Assembly (NCBI RefSeq): GCF_964199755.1
Contig: NC_133900.1
Location: 19,507,701-19,571,700, forward strand
Direction: 5' to 3'
Length of the DNA: 64,000 nt
Source of the DNA: Larus michahellis
Lineage: Eukaryota > Chordata > Aves > Charadriiformes > Laridae
Shown piece by piece: positions 14,113-25,510 of the stretch; positions within the stretch are counted from its first letter, which is position 1, and each line of letters starts with the position of its first letter. The position numbers and the translations under genes were made by a program. The notes beneath the pieces were generated by a model. It ran no database searches and was not told the origin of the DNA. It was given only the letters and a program-made list of their open reading frames with translations.

Positions 14113-15249
14113 GCTTTGGCTGAGCGCGTTTCATCTCAGCTGTTGTGTGCTGTGCGCCTCCCGTGCTCAGAATAGCATCAGGGACAATCTGCCGATGACT
14201 AAATTTCTGGGGAGTGCTGGAAACGCCAAGGTAACTAACGTCACCTGTGTCCGCCCCCTCCCTCTTATTCTTTGTGCCGGGAAGAGGCAGGAGACACTTA
14301 GAGATAGGACTGCAATAGTAAGTGTCAGTTTGTATCTGCTTTTCTGACGAAAGCCCTGCTAGTGACAAAAATTGTAAGAATTTCTATTTTTTTCTTCCTG
14401 ATAGTAGCTGTTAATGTATTGGTAACCATCTGGAAGGGATTAAGGAAGCTGCGTTGTAGGTACTAACCTCTAAAATGTACCAGTTCAGACATTTATTATT
14501 TTTTTTTTTTTTAAAGAAAGCTTTTCCAATGTATTACTGGTTACAACAATACCAATTCAAAGACCGCTGGGATTATGCATCTTTCAATTTAACTAACTGT
14601 GTCAGAATTCAAGGACTACATTTGGTATAACCATGATGTTATATTTAATTAAAGGCATTGCTATCGTGATCCTTAGCACTATGGATTAGTGCTAGTCTCT
14701 CGGATAAAATGAAGCACACTAATTGTAAGCTGATTTACTGGTTGTCTTCATGCAACTGGATGGCACCGCTATTTACACCAAATGCGGTCAAGTATCCTTT
14801 TAATACAGACATGGATTACACACATTAAGCACAAGACAACATAATCCAAAAGCATTCTAAAATGTAACAGAAATCCTGACGAAATCTAAACCAGCTGTTA
14901 TGCAGCTACAAATTACTTCTGCAACCTCTCCGAAGAGTTTTAGTGAAATAAATAGAATGATAAAGAACAAGGCAGAAAAAAACCCCCACACCGCAAAACT
15001 TTAGAATAATGATAGAGAGTGGCAAATTAACATATTTTAAGCTATGACAGAGAGGTATTTTTGCATGAGTATTTCTTGCTATAAAAAATAGTTTTAAAAA
15101 GCCTAATATTAGTGTAAATGCACACGTGGATTGCTGTAATCCAAAACCTAACAAGTTTTGTCTGCTTGGCTCCAGAAGTGTCTTTGATGAAGCCAAATCA
15201 TGCAAATACATATACAGGGTGCAAGTGCTGATATTCAAAGAGAAGAGTC

Positions 15250-15271
15250 TTTTTTTTTTTTTTTTTTTTTT
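15250..15271. repeat. Poly(T) tract followed by a C-run
   Basis: 22 consecutive T followed by six C. It could be the reverse complement of a poly(A) tail, but no recognisable retroposed body or target-site duplication is seen on its right. Confidence 0.92.
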
Positions 15272-18200
15272 CCCCCCATTTTCTTTGTCACCTTCAGAAC
15301 ACTGATGACTATTGCTGTAATCACTCATACCTGTTCTGATTTTCTATATCTTCTGCTGCTTGTAAGAAAACCTGACATCAATGGCTAGGCCAAATTTAAG
15401 ACTGCCAGGCAAAGAAATTTTAGGATTCCACTGGGGTTTTATTCATATTCTGGAAAAAAAAAAAGGCAGGTATCTTGTACTGGAGAGTCTGGGGATTTTA
15501 AAAGTATCAAAAATTTTAAAAAAGTAAAAGGTTGTCAAAAGACAGTACAATAGCTATGCTCAAAATGATCAACATTTTTATGATCTGATTTTGGTCTCAT
15601 TCTAGTTGAAACCTTGCTAATGGAAGAAAGGTTGATTTTTTTTTTCTTTTTTTTGCATAAAACACACTAGTTTTGTTGTTGTATTTACAGAAGTGACTCA
15701 AAAGTTAATCTGAATCCTGTCTTACAATTCTTTATTATCGTTGCTTTTATTCACCTGCTATTTGGATATATCTTGTCATTCAAACCTCTTAGCGTCGTAG
15801 CTAGTGATCTCTGTTCACTATGCAAGTTCGTGGGATCTTGTGTGATGTTTGAGTTTTTTTTTTTTTCTAAGTTTATGTTCAAGTTTTCTAGTAGCTTTCA
15901 TTCTACCCTTTTTGCATTTTTTGAGGGGTTTTGTTTCTTTTTCCTTTTTTTCTTGTCTCTGCTATATATCCGATGGTATCAGCTGGAGAAAAATGTCTCT
16001 AAGTGATGCTCCGTGGGAGGGTTATTCAATAAAAAAATCTTTAGTGACCAGTTCCTCAGTCAAGAAGAGAAAGGACGGGAAAGTTTGTGTTCTACACTTG
16101 GCAGTGTTTTAATAAACTTAGTAATAACTCTGTCTAGGTAAAAAGACTCAGACTTTCAAAGGTCAAGCTAGTGGGCTCGATATGCATAATGAAATCGTTA
16201 CCAGTGAAGAGGAGTCAGGAAGCTGGATCACCAGGGTCACCATTTCTCAGCCCATGTAAGACATCAGGCTTAAAATTCAAAAAACTTAAAATTAAACAGT
16301 TCATAAAATAAAAACATACACTCACATTTCCACTAACAAAGAGGCAAGAAAGAGAAGAAAAATAAACTAACAGATAGTTTTGCTTCTTTTCTTTGAAGCG
16401 AAAGCCTTGCAGTCACACTACAGATGATGAAAGTTACTTTTTCGGTGGTGTTTTGGCTAGGGGACCACTGGATTTGAAGGCATGTAAAGCATGACTCCGA
16501 ATTATTATTTTATTTCTTGAGCAATGATGACGCTGAGAGACCACTGAGGTACACTACTATACGTACCTCAAATGTCTAATTTTTTTTAAACAAATATATT
16601 AGTATACCTAATAGGAAGATGCGAGTTTCAATTCACAAACTCATTAATATCTCCAAAATGTTTTGACATCTTCGGATTGAGTATTCATAAGTAATGCATC
16701 ATTATTTATTGTGAATAGAACACATTTCCCCTGTCGGAAGGGGGTACAACCTTATCTTAAAACCTAATTTTTACAATACTGTTTTAATTGGAATAAAACA
16801 AAACAGGTGGGAAGTGAAATTGACCTTCTATTACCCATTTCCCATATTGCTACCAGTGTTACTGATTACTTGTATCTATATCTTCCTTCTTTCTCTCTGT
16901 TTTTAAACACCTTTTTCTTACAAAAATAGTATATAAGTATTTTCCCCTTGCAAAAAGCAAAAAATGGGCGTTCAGATAACAGGACCTTATTACCTAGAAC
17001 TAATCTATTTGGAGGGATAGGTGTGCCTCTTCAGATAAAGGAGAAAACAGGAAAATAGATTTTCTTGTTACGCGTGAGACTGAAAATTAGAATGTTTCAA
17101 AGACATTGTGGCTAGGTTACTGCCCCTTATCCCTCAGTCAGCATTTCAGGTCAGTCTCGGGTTGACAGAGATCAAGAGCAACTGTGACTTTTTTACTGAT
17201 TTGACCTGAAAAGACCACCTTAAATCATATGTATGTTAGACAACTTGATTTGTCTCCTGTAGAAGTTATTGTAGTTAGTAGACCTTACTGTATCTCCATT
17301 TTATATTATTATTTTTTTCCTTTTAATTCTATACTGAAAAGTGTTGAGTAGAGGAGAAGCGCGTTACGCTTGGTTTAGTGAGAGCTATCATGTTCCTCCA
17401 ATTCACTTAGTTCTATTAAGAGAGCGGATTCTGGCTAGCAGAAAACAGAGATGTGGTGGGGTTCTTTTGGAAATGCTGTTTGTTCTTTCTCTCTACCAAG
17501 CTCTGAAATCTTATATAATTTCTTAAAAAAGTTGTCCAGGTGTTGACTACTACCTTATTGAAAAGTAACATATTAGGGCCTTGGGATACAGAGCTTATGC
17601 AAACGCACATTAAAAAAAAAAATAAAATCAATCCCTTATAGAAAGAGGACTTGTAAATGGGTTGAGGTTAATGTCACCTGGATTTCAGCATTCTTTGGCA
17701 CTGTACCCTCAGCAGCATCAATGTTTTTGTCCTTTGTTCTTTTTTTCTTAATAAAGCTTTCTGCTCTTTTCCCTCTGGCTTCAGATGAGCAGCTGCAAAC
17801 CTGTTCCATTTTCATGCCATTGATCTCTTTGTCCCTGCTTTATATGCTTCAAGCAATTAAAAAAATTAACAAATCAATCCAAAGAAAACAAAGGTCATAG
17901 CATGCATTGTAGGAGTTAAGGAACACCACAGTTCTAATCTTCTTATGGAAAATATAGTTTTATTTCCTACGTTTGCCTGGGAATCCGGGCAAATGTTTTA
18001 TTTAGCTACTTTTAAAAATAATAGAAAAAAAAAAAGTCTCTTCATTTAGGATAGAGTGACTATGGATGGTGTTTCTCCATGGCTCACAATGGCCTGTGAA
18101 GCATGTATAATTTTCTTTTCAATGACTCAGCTATTAGGTCTCCTACTGATTAAATGCTTTAACCTCTCTACATAAAACCGAACTCTACTAAGGAGGACTA

Positions 18201-18792
18201 CGTTATGTTATGATGCAGCACAGTATTTATGCAAAATTTATCTGACATCTGATGTTCTAGATTAAAAAAGTCGATTTCCTTTCTATTATATTGTTTTCAA
18301 AAGCATTTGCAGATAAAATGTCAGGATATTGTGAAATCCGTCAAATAAAATGAACTTGATAGAATGCTTACCATTTTTGATGTGTTAATATGCCCTTACC
18401 TATACATAGCTCTGATATAGCTTCAAGACAGAGAGATAACCACATGTCAGCAGCACAAAGAGGAATTAGTGGTAACATGGTAATGGGTTCTCAATAATGG
18501 GTGCACAACGCAGCAGCTAGTCAAGGATAAATTAGTATGGTTTTAATTGTCAGTAAAAGAGAAAAATATCCCGCCTCAAGTGGTTCTACACAATAAATGA
18601 TAACTGCATAGAAATACACAGTATAATTGAGCTTCAGTAGAGATTTTTGAGTATATACTTGTCTTTTTTTTATGGGCCACCTGTAGTATTCGATACTTCA
18701 GAAGGGTGTGCAGTGTAGAGAATTATTGGTGTTCCTCATCAAACGCTTTGGAGGTGTAGGTGTATTTCTGTCCCCTACTTTCCGCGATGCAG

Positions 18793-19000
18793 AAGCTGAA
18801 GTCTTATTATCCCCCACTAAAAGCCTCAGGGAGAGATTCCATTTTGAAAGAACCACCTCCTTCTAGTAACTCAATCTCCAACAAGATCCGTACAAAAGAT
18901 AAATTGTCAGATAATCAGAGATGCTTCTTTTGTGAAATTCCACAAGAACAGTGGGCAAATAATCCACTGGAAGATAAAACACCTATTACCAGCACAAAGT
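18793..19000 (+). other. Candidate coding exon (208 bp), unrecognised
   Basis: A pyrimidine-rich acceptor (tgtcccctactttccgcgatgcag, ending at 18792) is followed by 69 open codons, one extra base and a GTAAGT donor at 19001. The peptide starts KLKSYYPPLKASGRDS and includes EPPPSSN, a CFFCEIPQEQW segment and PLEDKTPITSTK. It has no low-complexity run and uses a normal amino-acid mix despite the AT-rich setting. I do not recognise a protein family. The CxxC-like 'CFFC' is too little to infer a zinc site. No neighbouring exon could be assigned with confidence. A chance ORF remains quite possible. Confidence 0.25.
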
Positions 19001-22000
19001 GTAAGTCCCTCTAAGCAAGGTTTTGCCTGTGTGAATGACCGATACCATCTGGAAGCAGAAGATTGACAAGCTAGAAGGCAGTTAAAGATAACAACAGGGC
19101 ACCTGAGAATCACTGAGGGAATTTATCACTGTCACAGTGTGTGATAAGTAGCACGCTGCAAGTGTTTGGGGTTTTTTATTCTCATACATTTTAAGTCTTC
19201 CAACTGGTTTCATGTGCAGCTAAAGCAGTGGAGAGGAGTGGATCTTTTTGCCTCACAGTACAGTCCCACTGATTTCAAATATATCTAATTAGTGCCATTT
19301 CATTTTACATAGCCAAACAAATACCATCCACACAAATTGCTATCATCACTATTGTCTAAGCCATAGAAAAGGGAGATTATAGTTTAAAACATGCATGCTC
19401 TTTGAAATCAAACTTAATTTCGACACGTTCTTGCTAACTTCCAGTGGAGGTGGCATATTTTGTTTCTAGTTGATCGTAGTTTTCGCTAAAGTAGCCGTAT
19501 TATTTGTATTTCTTTTATGTTAAGATTTACGTTAAACTTTTAACCTAGAGAATGGAGGCAAAATAATTAAGAAGCATGGTCCCCGTCTATTTATGTGAAA
19601 ATATACAACAAAATATGAGGCACTGCAGGTGAAATCCACCCATATGCAAAAATCTGATTCATGATCTGTGTGTTCATTTAATCCCACCTCAGCTCTCAAA
19701 ATAGAGCGTGGTGGGAGTTGTGATACATGAAGTGGCAGATTGAAGATATGGCTGTGAACAAATTGTGAACTCCATGCTGCCTGGTGAATCCTGTTTTGTT
19801 TCGGGTTGTCTATTCTGCATCCCCATCTCGAGCTTAAGCGTTGCCTTGATATCGTATTATAATTTCTTTTGCAGATTAAGTTGTATTCTATTGAGTAGCA
19901 GGGACTTGATGCTTAGTGAAAAATATGTCTGAGAATGCAAGATAAAGTATTGAAGAGTCATAAATGTCAGCCCCCGTGGGGCTGCTTCTTTTGTGTTAGC
20001 AGGTTCATTGATGTGTGGATGGTTTCTTGGGTTGGTGCTGAAGGAACACAGCTAGAAAAAACATTCCCTAAATGCGCACCTCAGCTAACACATGACAGCA
20101 ACTAGCAAAAGGAAACCTAATTTTTAAAGAAGGGAATGCTTACAATTTTTTTTTTTTTAAAATTTGTTTTTTAAGGCCGTGACTGTGCTATTCCAAACCT
20201 TCCCTGATTTCTCTCCTGAAGATCCCTAGCCTTCAGTACATTTTAACCAGAAAGGTTTCTTTGGGTTAGCAGCTCCTTGCTTGGAAGGTGTGGGTCACTA
20301 GTTTCAGGGCTGTAATGAACAATCCTTGTATCCATGAGCCTCGCAGGGATGCTTGAGCCCTGCAAATGCGAATGCACCTCCTGCCCTTCTCTACCGTTGT
20401 GAATGTATTTCCTTTCTTCCTTCTGCCCTAACCTACCTTCCCACACCTTTTCCCCCTACTTGTTCATAGCCCTTTTTCCTGGAGCCCTTTTCCTTTCCCT
20501 CCTCAGTCTTGGGGAGAATTCAGAGAGCTGAAAGTCTCTTTATCAGGGGACAATGGTGCATGGTGTCCCTCGGAGGAGAACTTGGGAGGAAAATCTGCCT
20601 CCTGTGCATTGGGACTGAAGTGCTCTCAGCAGTGGCAGACGCCCTCCCCTCTTTGCATAGAGGGGCCTGTGTAGGTTCTTACTGTAGACAGATACTTCAG
20701 AGAATTTAGCTGTCATATTTCAGCTTGTTGTAGCTGAAAACAGAGATTTTAAACAGCTAATTTTACGATTTGCCCATACTTGAAACGGCAAAAGGCATTC
20801 CTCGCTCTGAAATTCCCTCACTCTGAACGTATCATCCAAATTTCCTTTAAAACCTTAAATTTGTGACATATCTAAATGAAATCAACCTACTCAGAGTTAT
20901 CCCTACTGTGCTGATTTCACTGTGATCACCCCGGTCTCGTCTTCAGGATGAGCTCCCTGCATTGCTTTAATTTAACTTGTTTCTCTCCACCCCTCACCTT
21001 GAAAAACCCTCAATTACTAGAAAGTTTCAGACTGAAAGTTTGTCCAGCTAGTTAAAATAAATGCAAAGGGATCTAAAAGACAGCAAGAGAAGTGGTAGTG
21101 CCTATGTGCTAGGTTTTCACACAGTATGGAAGCTTATATAAGAAAGCATTGGATGTATTTTGTGATTTTTTTTTCCCCCCCTTGTCCTAAATAAATTAAT
21201 GCCAACCATAGTCTCTTGAAGTCACATACCATACAAGATCCCATACTGTTAAAGTCTTTTGGTCAGTTTCATATTTTATATATAGAGAGAGCCTGATAGG
21301 ACTTGGTATTTGAAGAATTATGGGATAATTATATCAGTTTTCTTCTTGACCTTACCTGCCTTGTGGGGCTGCTTTTCAAGTTCGGAAGCAAAGGCCTTAA
21401 CTAGACAAGAGAAAACGGGATATTATCACTTTCCTGTGAGCTCTGTATGATTGTCAATTAAGGGAATATATGTGTAATGGCTGCCAGTTGTATCAATTTG
21501 TGCGAAATTCCTGAGAAATGAGAGTAGAACACAGGGCATCCTCTACAATGAAATGTAAGAGACAGAACGGGGGAGATGAAAATGAAGGGAGAGAGAATTT
21601 CTGTCCAGAAAAAACCTAAAACACCACTCTGGCCACAAAGGAATAGAGCTCAAAAATCCAAACCGCTTTCAGCAGAGAGCACTTTCAGCACACTGGGACA
21701 GAATTGTGTTAGAAACAATGGCATTCCTAAAATCTTCCTTTGACTAAAAGTGAAGTTATTTTGACACAAGGCTTTGATTATTTTAATTTTAATTAAATGC
21801 AGTTTGCTGTAAGGAAGAAAAAGAACCCTTCCTAACCTGTATTTTGCATCATCTTTCACCTCTGCATCCTGGTCTCTCAGCCATCCAATCTGTTTTCTTA
21901 CAGGAATTTATTTTAAAAATCTTTATTTTTCATGTTTAATAATCTGAGAGGAAGAAAAAAACCTAACTTGATACTCCATGGCCTAGTGAGCAGAATCATT

Positions 22001-22576
22001 ACAGCCGATCAGAGGGAATTTAGCAGTCTTCTACTAAAATGTTGGGATGATATTCATTTTCTTCATCACGCACATCAATATGATGCAGAGAAAGTGGCAC
22101 AACATTTATAATAAGTAAGTGTTTGCAATTCATAAGCAGTTTCCAAAGCATCCCTGACACATTGGGCAGCAGATTCATCTCCGTAGGAGGTCTGGATCTC
22201 CGGCTGTCTCATTTTAGAGTTAACCCGGGCCCCTGCAATTCTGCGAAGATTGTTTGTCGTTTGTGGAAAAGGCTGGTGTCACCATCGGGGTGAGCTGTCA
22301 GCATTCGTGACGGCAGAACAAAGCTGATGGCCTGTCTCTCTTAGACGTTCAGCTATTGATGTTGTCTGGGGAATTAGAGATCTTTGGAGAACACAGGGCT
22401 TAAATTGCGGGATGCCTTGCTGCTGGGTGCTGTGGAGGCCAGTAAGGTAAGTGGTTTCCTTGAGATAAGTTTATGGAGGAGAACTCCACAAATGACTGTT
22501 CGAAAAAATAGCTCGGACGTAATCATCATCTCAGGAACTGCTGCAGAGGGACCCGGAGGTGGAAAGGCCACACAAG
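19001..22576. other. Gene-free stretch up to the first CR1
   Basis: AT-rich unique sequence with no recognised gene or repeat. 20440-20700 is somewhat GC-richer. Sequence at about 22190-22576, just before the CR1 fragment, is GC-richer with CpG. It may include highly diverged repeat sequence, but I could not assign it. Confidence 0.55.
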
Positions 22577-22920
22577 TGACCTTATCGCCCTCTACAGTTA
22601 CCTGACAGGAGGTTGTAAAGAGGTGGGAGTTGGTCTCTTCTCCCAGGTAACAGGTGATAGGAAAAGAGGAAACAGCCTCAAGTTGTGCTAGGGGAGTTTT
22701 AGGGTGGATATTAGGAAAAAATTCTTCACTGAAAGGGTTATGAATCATTGGAACAGGCTGCCCAGGGAAGTGGTGGAATCGCCATTCCTGGAGATATTTA
22801 AAAGACGGGTAGACATGGTGCTTAGGGACATGGTTGAGTGGTGGTTCTGTCAGTGTTAGGTTGATGGTTGGACTTGATGATCTGAAAGGTCCCCTCCGAC
22901 CTAGGCAGTTCTATGATTCT
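22577..22920 (+). mobile_element. CR1 3' fragment (C-terminal ORF2 tail plus 3' UTR)
   Basis: The stretch begins at a decayed match to the CR1 segment 'gaccttatcgccctctac' and runs through the well-known block 'ggaacaggctgcccaggga' (about 22750-22769). It then continues through 'tggacttgatgatctgaaag' and ends exactly at 'ttctatgattct' (22909-22920), the CR1 terminal octamer. It is about 345 bp, so it is a severely 5'-truncated insertion. Its 3' UTR differs clearly from that of the longer copy at 24-25.5 kb (here '...gacctaggcagttctatgattct'-type, there '...caaaccctatgattctatg'-type), which indicates a different CR1 subfamily and an independent insertion. Codons in the tail contain several disruptions. 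The 5' boundary is uncertain by a few tens of bases, because sequence from about 22548 may be very diverged CR1. Confidence 0.93.
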
Positions 22921-24004
22921 AAGCTATCTGTGCCTGAGGCCAGCAGCCGTGGCAGGTCCAAGGCACAGAGGAGCGGCAGAGCTCTCTGCCTGTCTGCTAT
23001 GCGGAGTATGGCCTGTGCCATATGTGTCAACGCCGTTCAGTATTTCGTGGCGCTGGAGCCAGATGTCCTTCCCTCCATGGAAGCTTCCAGCCGTGTGGAT
23101 CTGCACAGAACATGGGAACAAGATCTCTGTTTCTGAATTCTCTGTCTGTATGAATCCTCTGCTTGCTGTGTCTAAGGTGGAAAGTTCTTTAGTCTAAAGT
23201 GGTTTAAAAACTTCTTATTACTTAATTGCTTAAATTACACTTTTTGCCCATTTCTGTGCTTTGGTTCCATGCCCTGCTTGGCTTGAAGAATACAAATGAG
23301 CAAAAAAGCGGCTCCCCTACCTATCAAGGTTATCAGTGTCTTCCTCAGACAGAGCAAGCTTCCTGGTGTTTTCAAATGCTGTCTTTGCTCCAAACATTAT
23401 TTGTCCTAAGGAGAAATGTGTTAGATTTATGTGTTACAAGTTATTTTCTGTTTTATTTCTCTCTCAGTCACAGTGATGGTTTTCACATAGAAAAAAAATA
23501 TTCATATATATAGATAGTATAAATTAGTCATCCTTTTGTTCTTTCTGTACACAGTAAATGCTTTGTTAAGGGTAGTTTGTATGTACTTGTAAACAGTTTT
23601 GGAAGTAGGTGCTACTACTGTTTAATGGGAAAATAGGTATATGAATAATATTATGCAGAATGAAGAGAATTACCTAGCCTGGAAGCTGACAAAATAATGA
23701 AAAAATGTTGAGGAAAAGTCACTGCAACCATTATTGGAAAAAAATTATCTAGCCAGTTCTTTAGGCTGCCAAGTGAAACAATGAAATCATAAAGGTAGGA
23801 TGATTACAGCAATTTATTTCTCTAGCTATCGTTTAAATATGATATCTGTATAGCTCCTAAGATTCACAGGTCAAGGGCTTCCACCTCTGTATTTCGGAAG
23901 GGGTACCTCCAATTCTTTTGGTGAAAGATTTCCTTTCCTTTCAATAATCACTCGATAATGTGAGTGTAGAGGATGTAATCTGTTGGTGCCTAGTTGCTTT
24001 CACA
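22921..24004. other. Spacer between the two plus-strand CR1 copies
   Basis: About 1.1 kb. The first 200 bases are GC-richer with no recognised content, then AT-rich unique sequence follows. I see no additional CR1 sequence linking the two copies, and their differing 3' ends show they are separate insertions. Confidence 0.65.
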
Positions 24005-25510
24005 TTTTGGAGTATATCATCCTAGGGAGCTGGCAGAAGTCATTGCTGGGCCGCTCTCCATCATCTTTGAAAGGTCCTGGAGAACTGGTGAGGTGCCTAA
24101 GGGCTGGAGGAAAACCAACATCACTCCAGTCTTCAAAAAGTGCAAGAAGGAGGAGCCGGGGAACTATAGGCTGGTCAGCCTCACCTCCATCCCTGGAAAG
24201 ATGATGGAACAGCTCGTTCTGGGTGTCATCTCAAGGCACGTGGAGGAAAAGAAAGCTATCAGAAGTACTCAGCATGGATTCGCCAAGGGTAAATCATGTC
24301 TGACTAATCTGATAGCCTTCTATGATGGCATGACTGGATGGATAGATGAGGGGAGGGCAGTAGATGTGGTCTACCCTGACTTCAGCAGGGCGTTTGACAC
24401 GGTCTCCCACAGCATCCTCATAGGGAAGCTTAGGAAGAGTGGGCTTGATGAATGGACAGTAGGGTGGATAGATAACTGGTTGAAAGACAGAGCTCAGAGG
24501 GTCGTGATTAGGGGCACAGAGTCTAGATGGAGGTCAGTGACGAGTGGTGTTCCCCAGGGGTCAGTACTGGGTCCAGTCCTCTTCAATATATTCATCAGTG
24601 ACCTGGACGAGGGGATAGAGTGCACCCTCAGCAAGTTTGCTGATGACACAAAGTTGGGGGGGGTGGCTGACACACCGGAAGGCTGTGCCGCCATACAGAG
24701 AGACCTGGACAAGTTGGAGATCTGGGCAAAGAGGAACCTTATGAAATTCAATAAGGCCAAGTGTGAGGTGCTGCACCTGGGGAGGAATAACCCCCTGCAC
24801 AGTACAGGTTGGGTGCTGACCTGCTGGAGAGCAGCTCATCTGAAAGAGACCTGGGAGTCCTGGTGGACAACAGGATGACCATGAGTCAGCAACGTGCCCT
24901 TGTGGCCAAAAAGGCCAATGGCATCCTGGGGTGCATCAAGAAGAGTGTGGCCAGCAGGTCGAGGGAGGTCATCCTCCCCCTCTACTCTGCCTTGGTGAGG
25001 CCGCACCTGGAGTACTGTGTCCAGTTCTGGGCTCCCCGGTTCAAGAGGGACAGGGGACTGTTGGAGAGGCTGCAGCAGAGAGCTACCAAGATGATTAGGG
25101 GACTGGAACACCTCTCATGAAAAAAGACTGAGGGATTCGGGTCTCTTCAGTCTGGAAAAAAGACAGCTGAGGGGGGATTTTGTCAACGCTTATAAATACT
25201 TAAAGGGTGGGTGTCAGGAGGATGGGGCCAGGCTCTTTTCAGCGGTGCCTGGGGACAGGACAAGAGGTAATGGGCACAAACTTGAGCATAGGAAATTCCA
25301 CCTAAGCATGAGGAGGAACTTCTTTACTTTGAGGGTGGCAGAGCACTGGAACAGGCTGCCCAGAGAGGTGGTGGAGTCTCCAACTCTGGAGACGTTCAAA
25401 ACCCACCTGGACGTGTTCCTGTGCAACCTGCTCTAGGTGACCCTACTCTGGCAGGGGGGTTGGACTAGATGATCTCCAGAGGTCCCTTCAAACCCTATGA
25501 TTCTATGATC
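24005..25510 (+). mobile_element. CR1 non-LTR retrotransposon, 5'-truncated
   Basis: This is a copy of the CR1 LINE family, which moves by target-primed reverse transcription and is the main interspersed repeat of birds. Similarity starts abruptly near 24005, in the part of ORF2 just before the reverse-transcriptase core, so ORF1, the endonuclease and the N-terminal part of ORF2 are missing. That is the usual outcome of incomplete reverse transcription. The RT core, the C-terminal part of ORF2 and a short 3' UTR follow. The 3' end has the family hallmark 'ttggactagatgatctccag', then about one and a half copies of the ATTCTATG octamer at 25497-25509 in place of a poly(A) tail. I see no clear target-site duplication, which is normal for CR1. 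The copy is fairly young-looking: most of the frame is still readable and only two small deletions break it. Confidence 0.95.
24010..25436 (+). pseudogene. CR1 ORF2 fragment: reverse transcriptase, broken by two frameshifts
   Basis: The three reading blocks correspond to one CR1 ORF2 C-terminal half. Block 1 (to 24878) holds the RT core: the [13 protein letters not shown] segment, [18 protein letters not shown], motif A with [13 protein letters not shown] (catalytic Asp codon 24378-24380), [14 protein letters not shown], and the FADD catalytic box at 24636-24647. The three catalytic aspartates are therefore still encoded. A single missing base near 24799-24801, after codons for NNPLH, moves the frame, and block 1 then ends at a TGA (24876-24878). 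Block 2 (about 24801-25117) continues with GADLLESS and [20 protein letters not shown] and reaches TGA at 25118-25120, where about two bases are missing. Block 3 (25119-25436) restores the original frame through [17 protein letters not shown] and [13 protein letters not shown] and ends at TAG with CNLL, the usual ORF2 C-terminus. The upstream ORF2 is absent, so the product cannot be an active enzyme. Identification is by motif recognition. Confidence 0.92.

Larger units (their letters stand above)
7239..18792. other. Gene-free stretch with scattered simple repeats
   Basis: No recognised gene. Contents include locally GC-richer blocks at 7750-8560, 11600-12110 and 13310-13430, several poly(T)/poly(A) tracts (including 14499-14512 and 15250-15271), the G-rich tract at 14.1 kb, and complex AT-rich sequence at 8990-9230 and 14520-14890 that could be conserved non-coding sequence. 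ORFs of up to 140 codons on either strand cross homopolymers or lack plausible signals and are treated as chance. Confidence 0.6.

Noticed and set aside
14906..15328. 140-codon reverse-strand frame
   Set aside because: It runs through the 22-base T-tract, giving a poly-lysine artefact; no coding signals.
22374..22748. 124-codon reverse-strand frame
   Set aside because: It is mostly the antisense of the CR1 3' fragment, so it is a shadow of the repeat.
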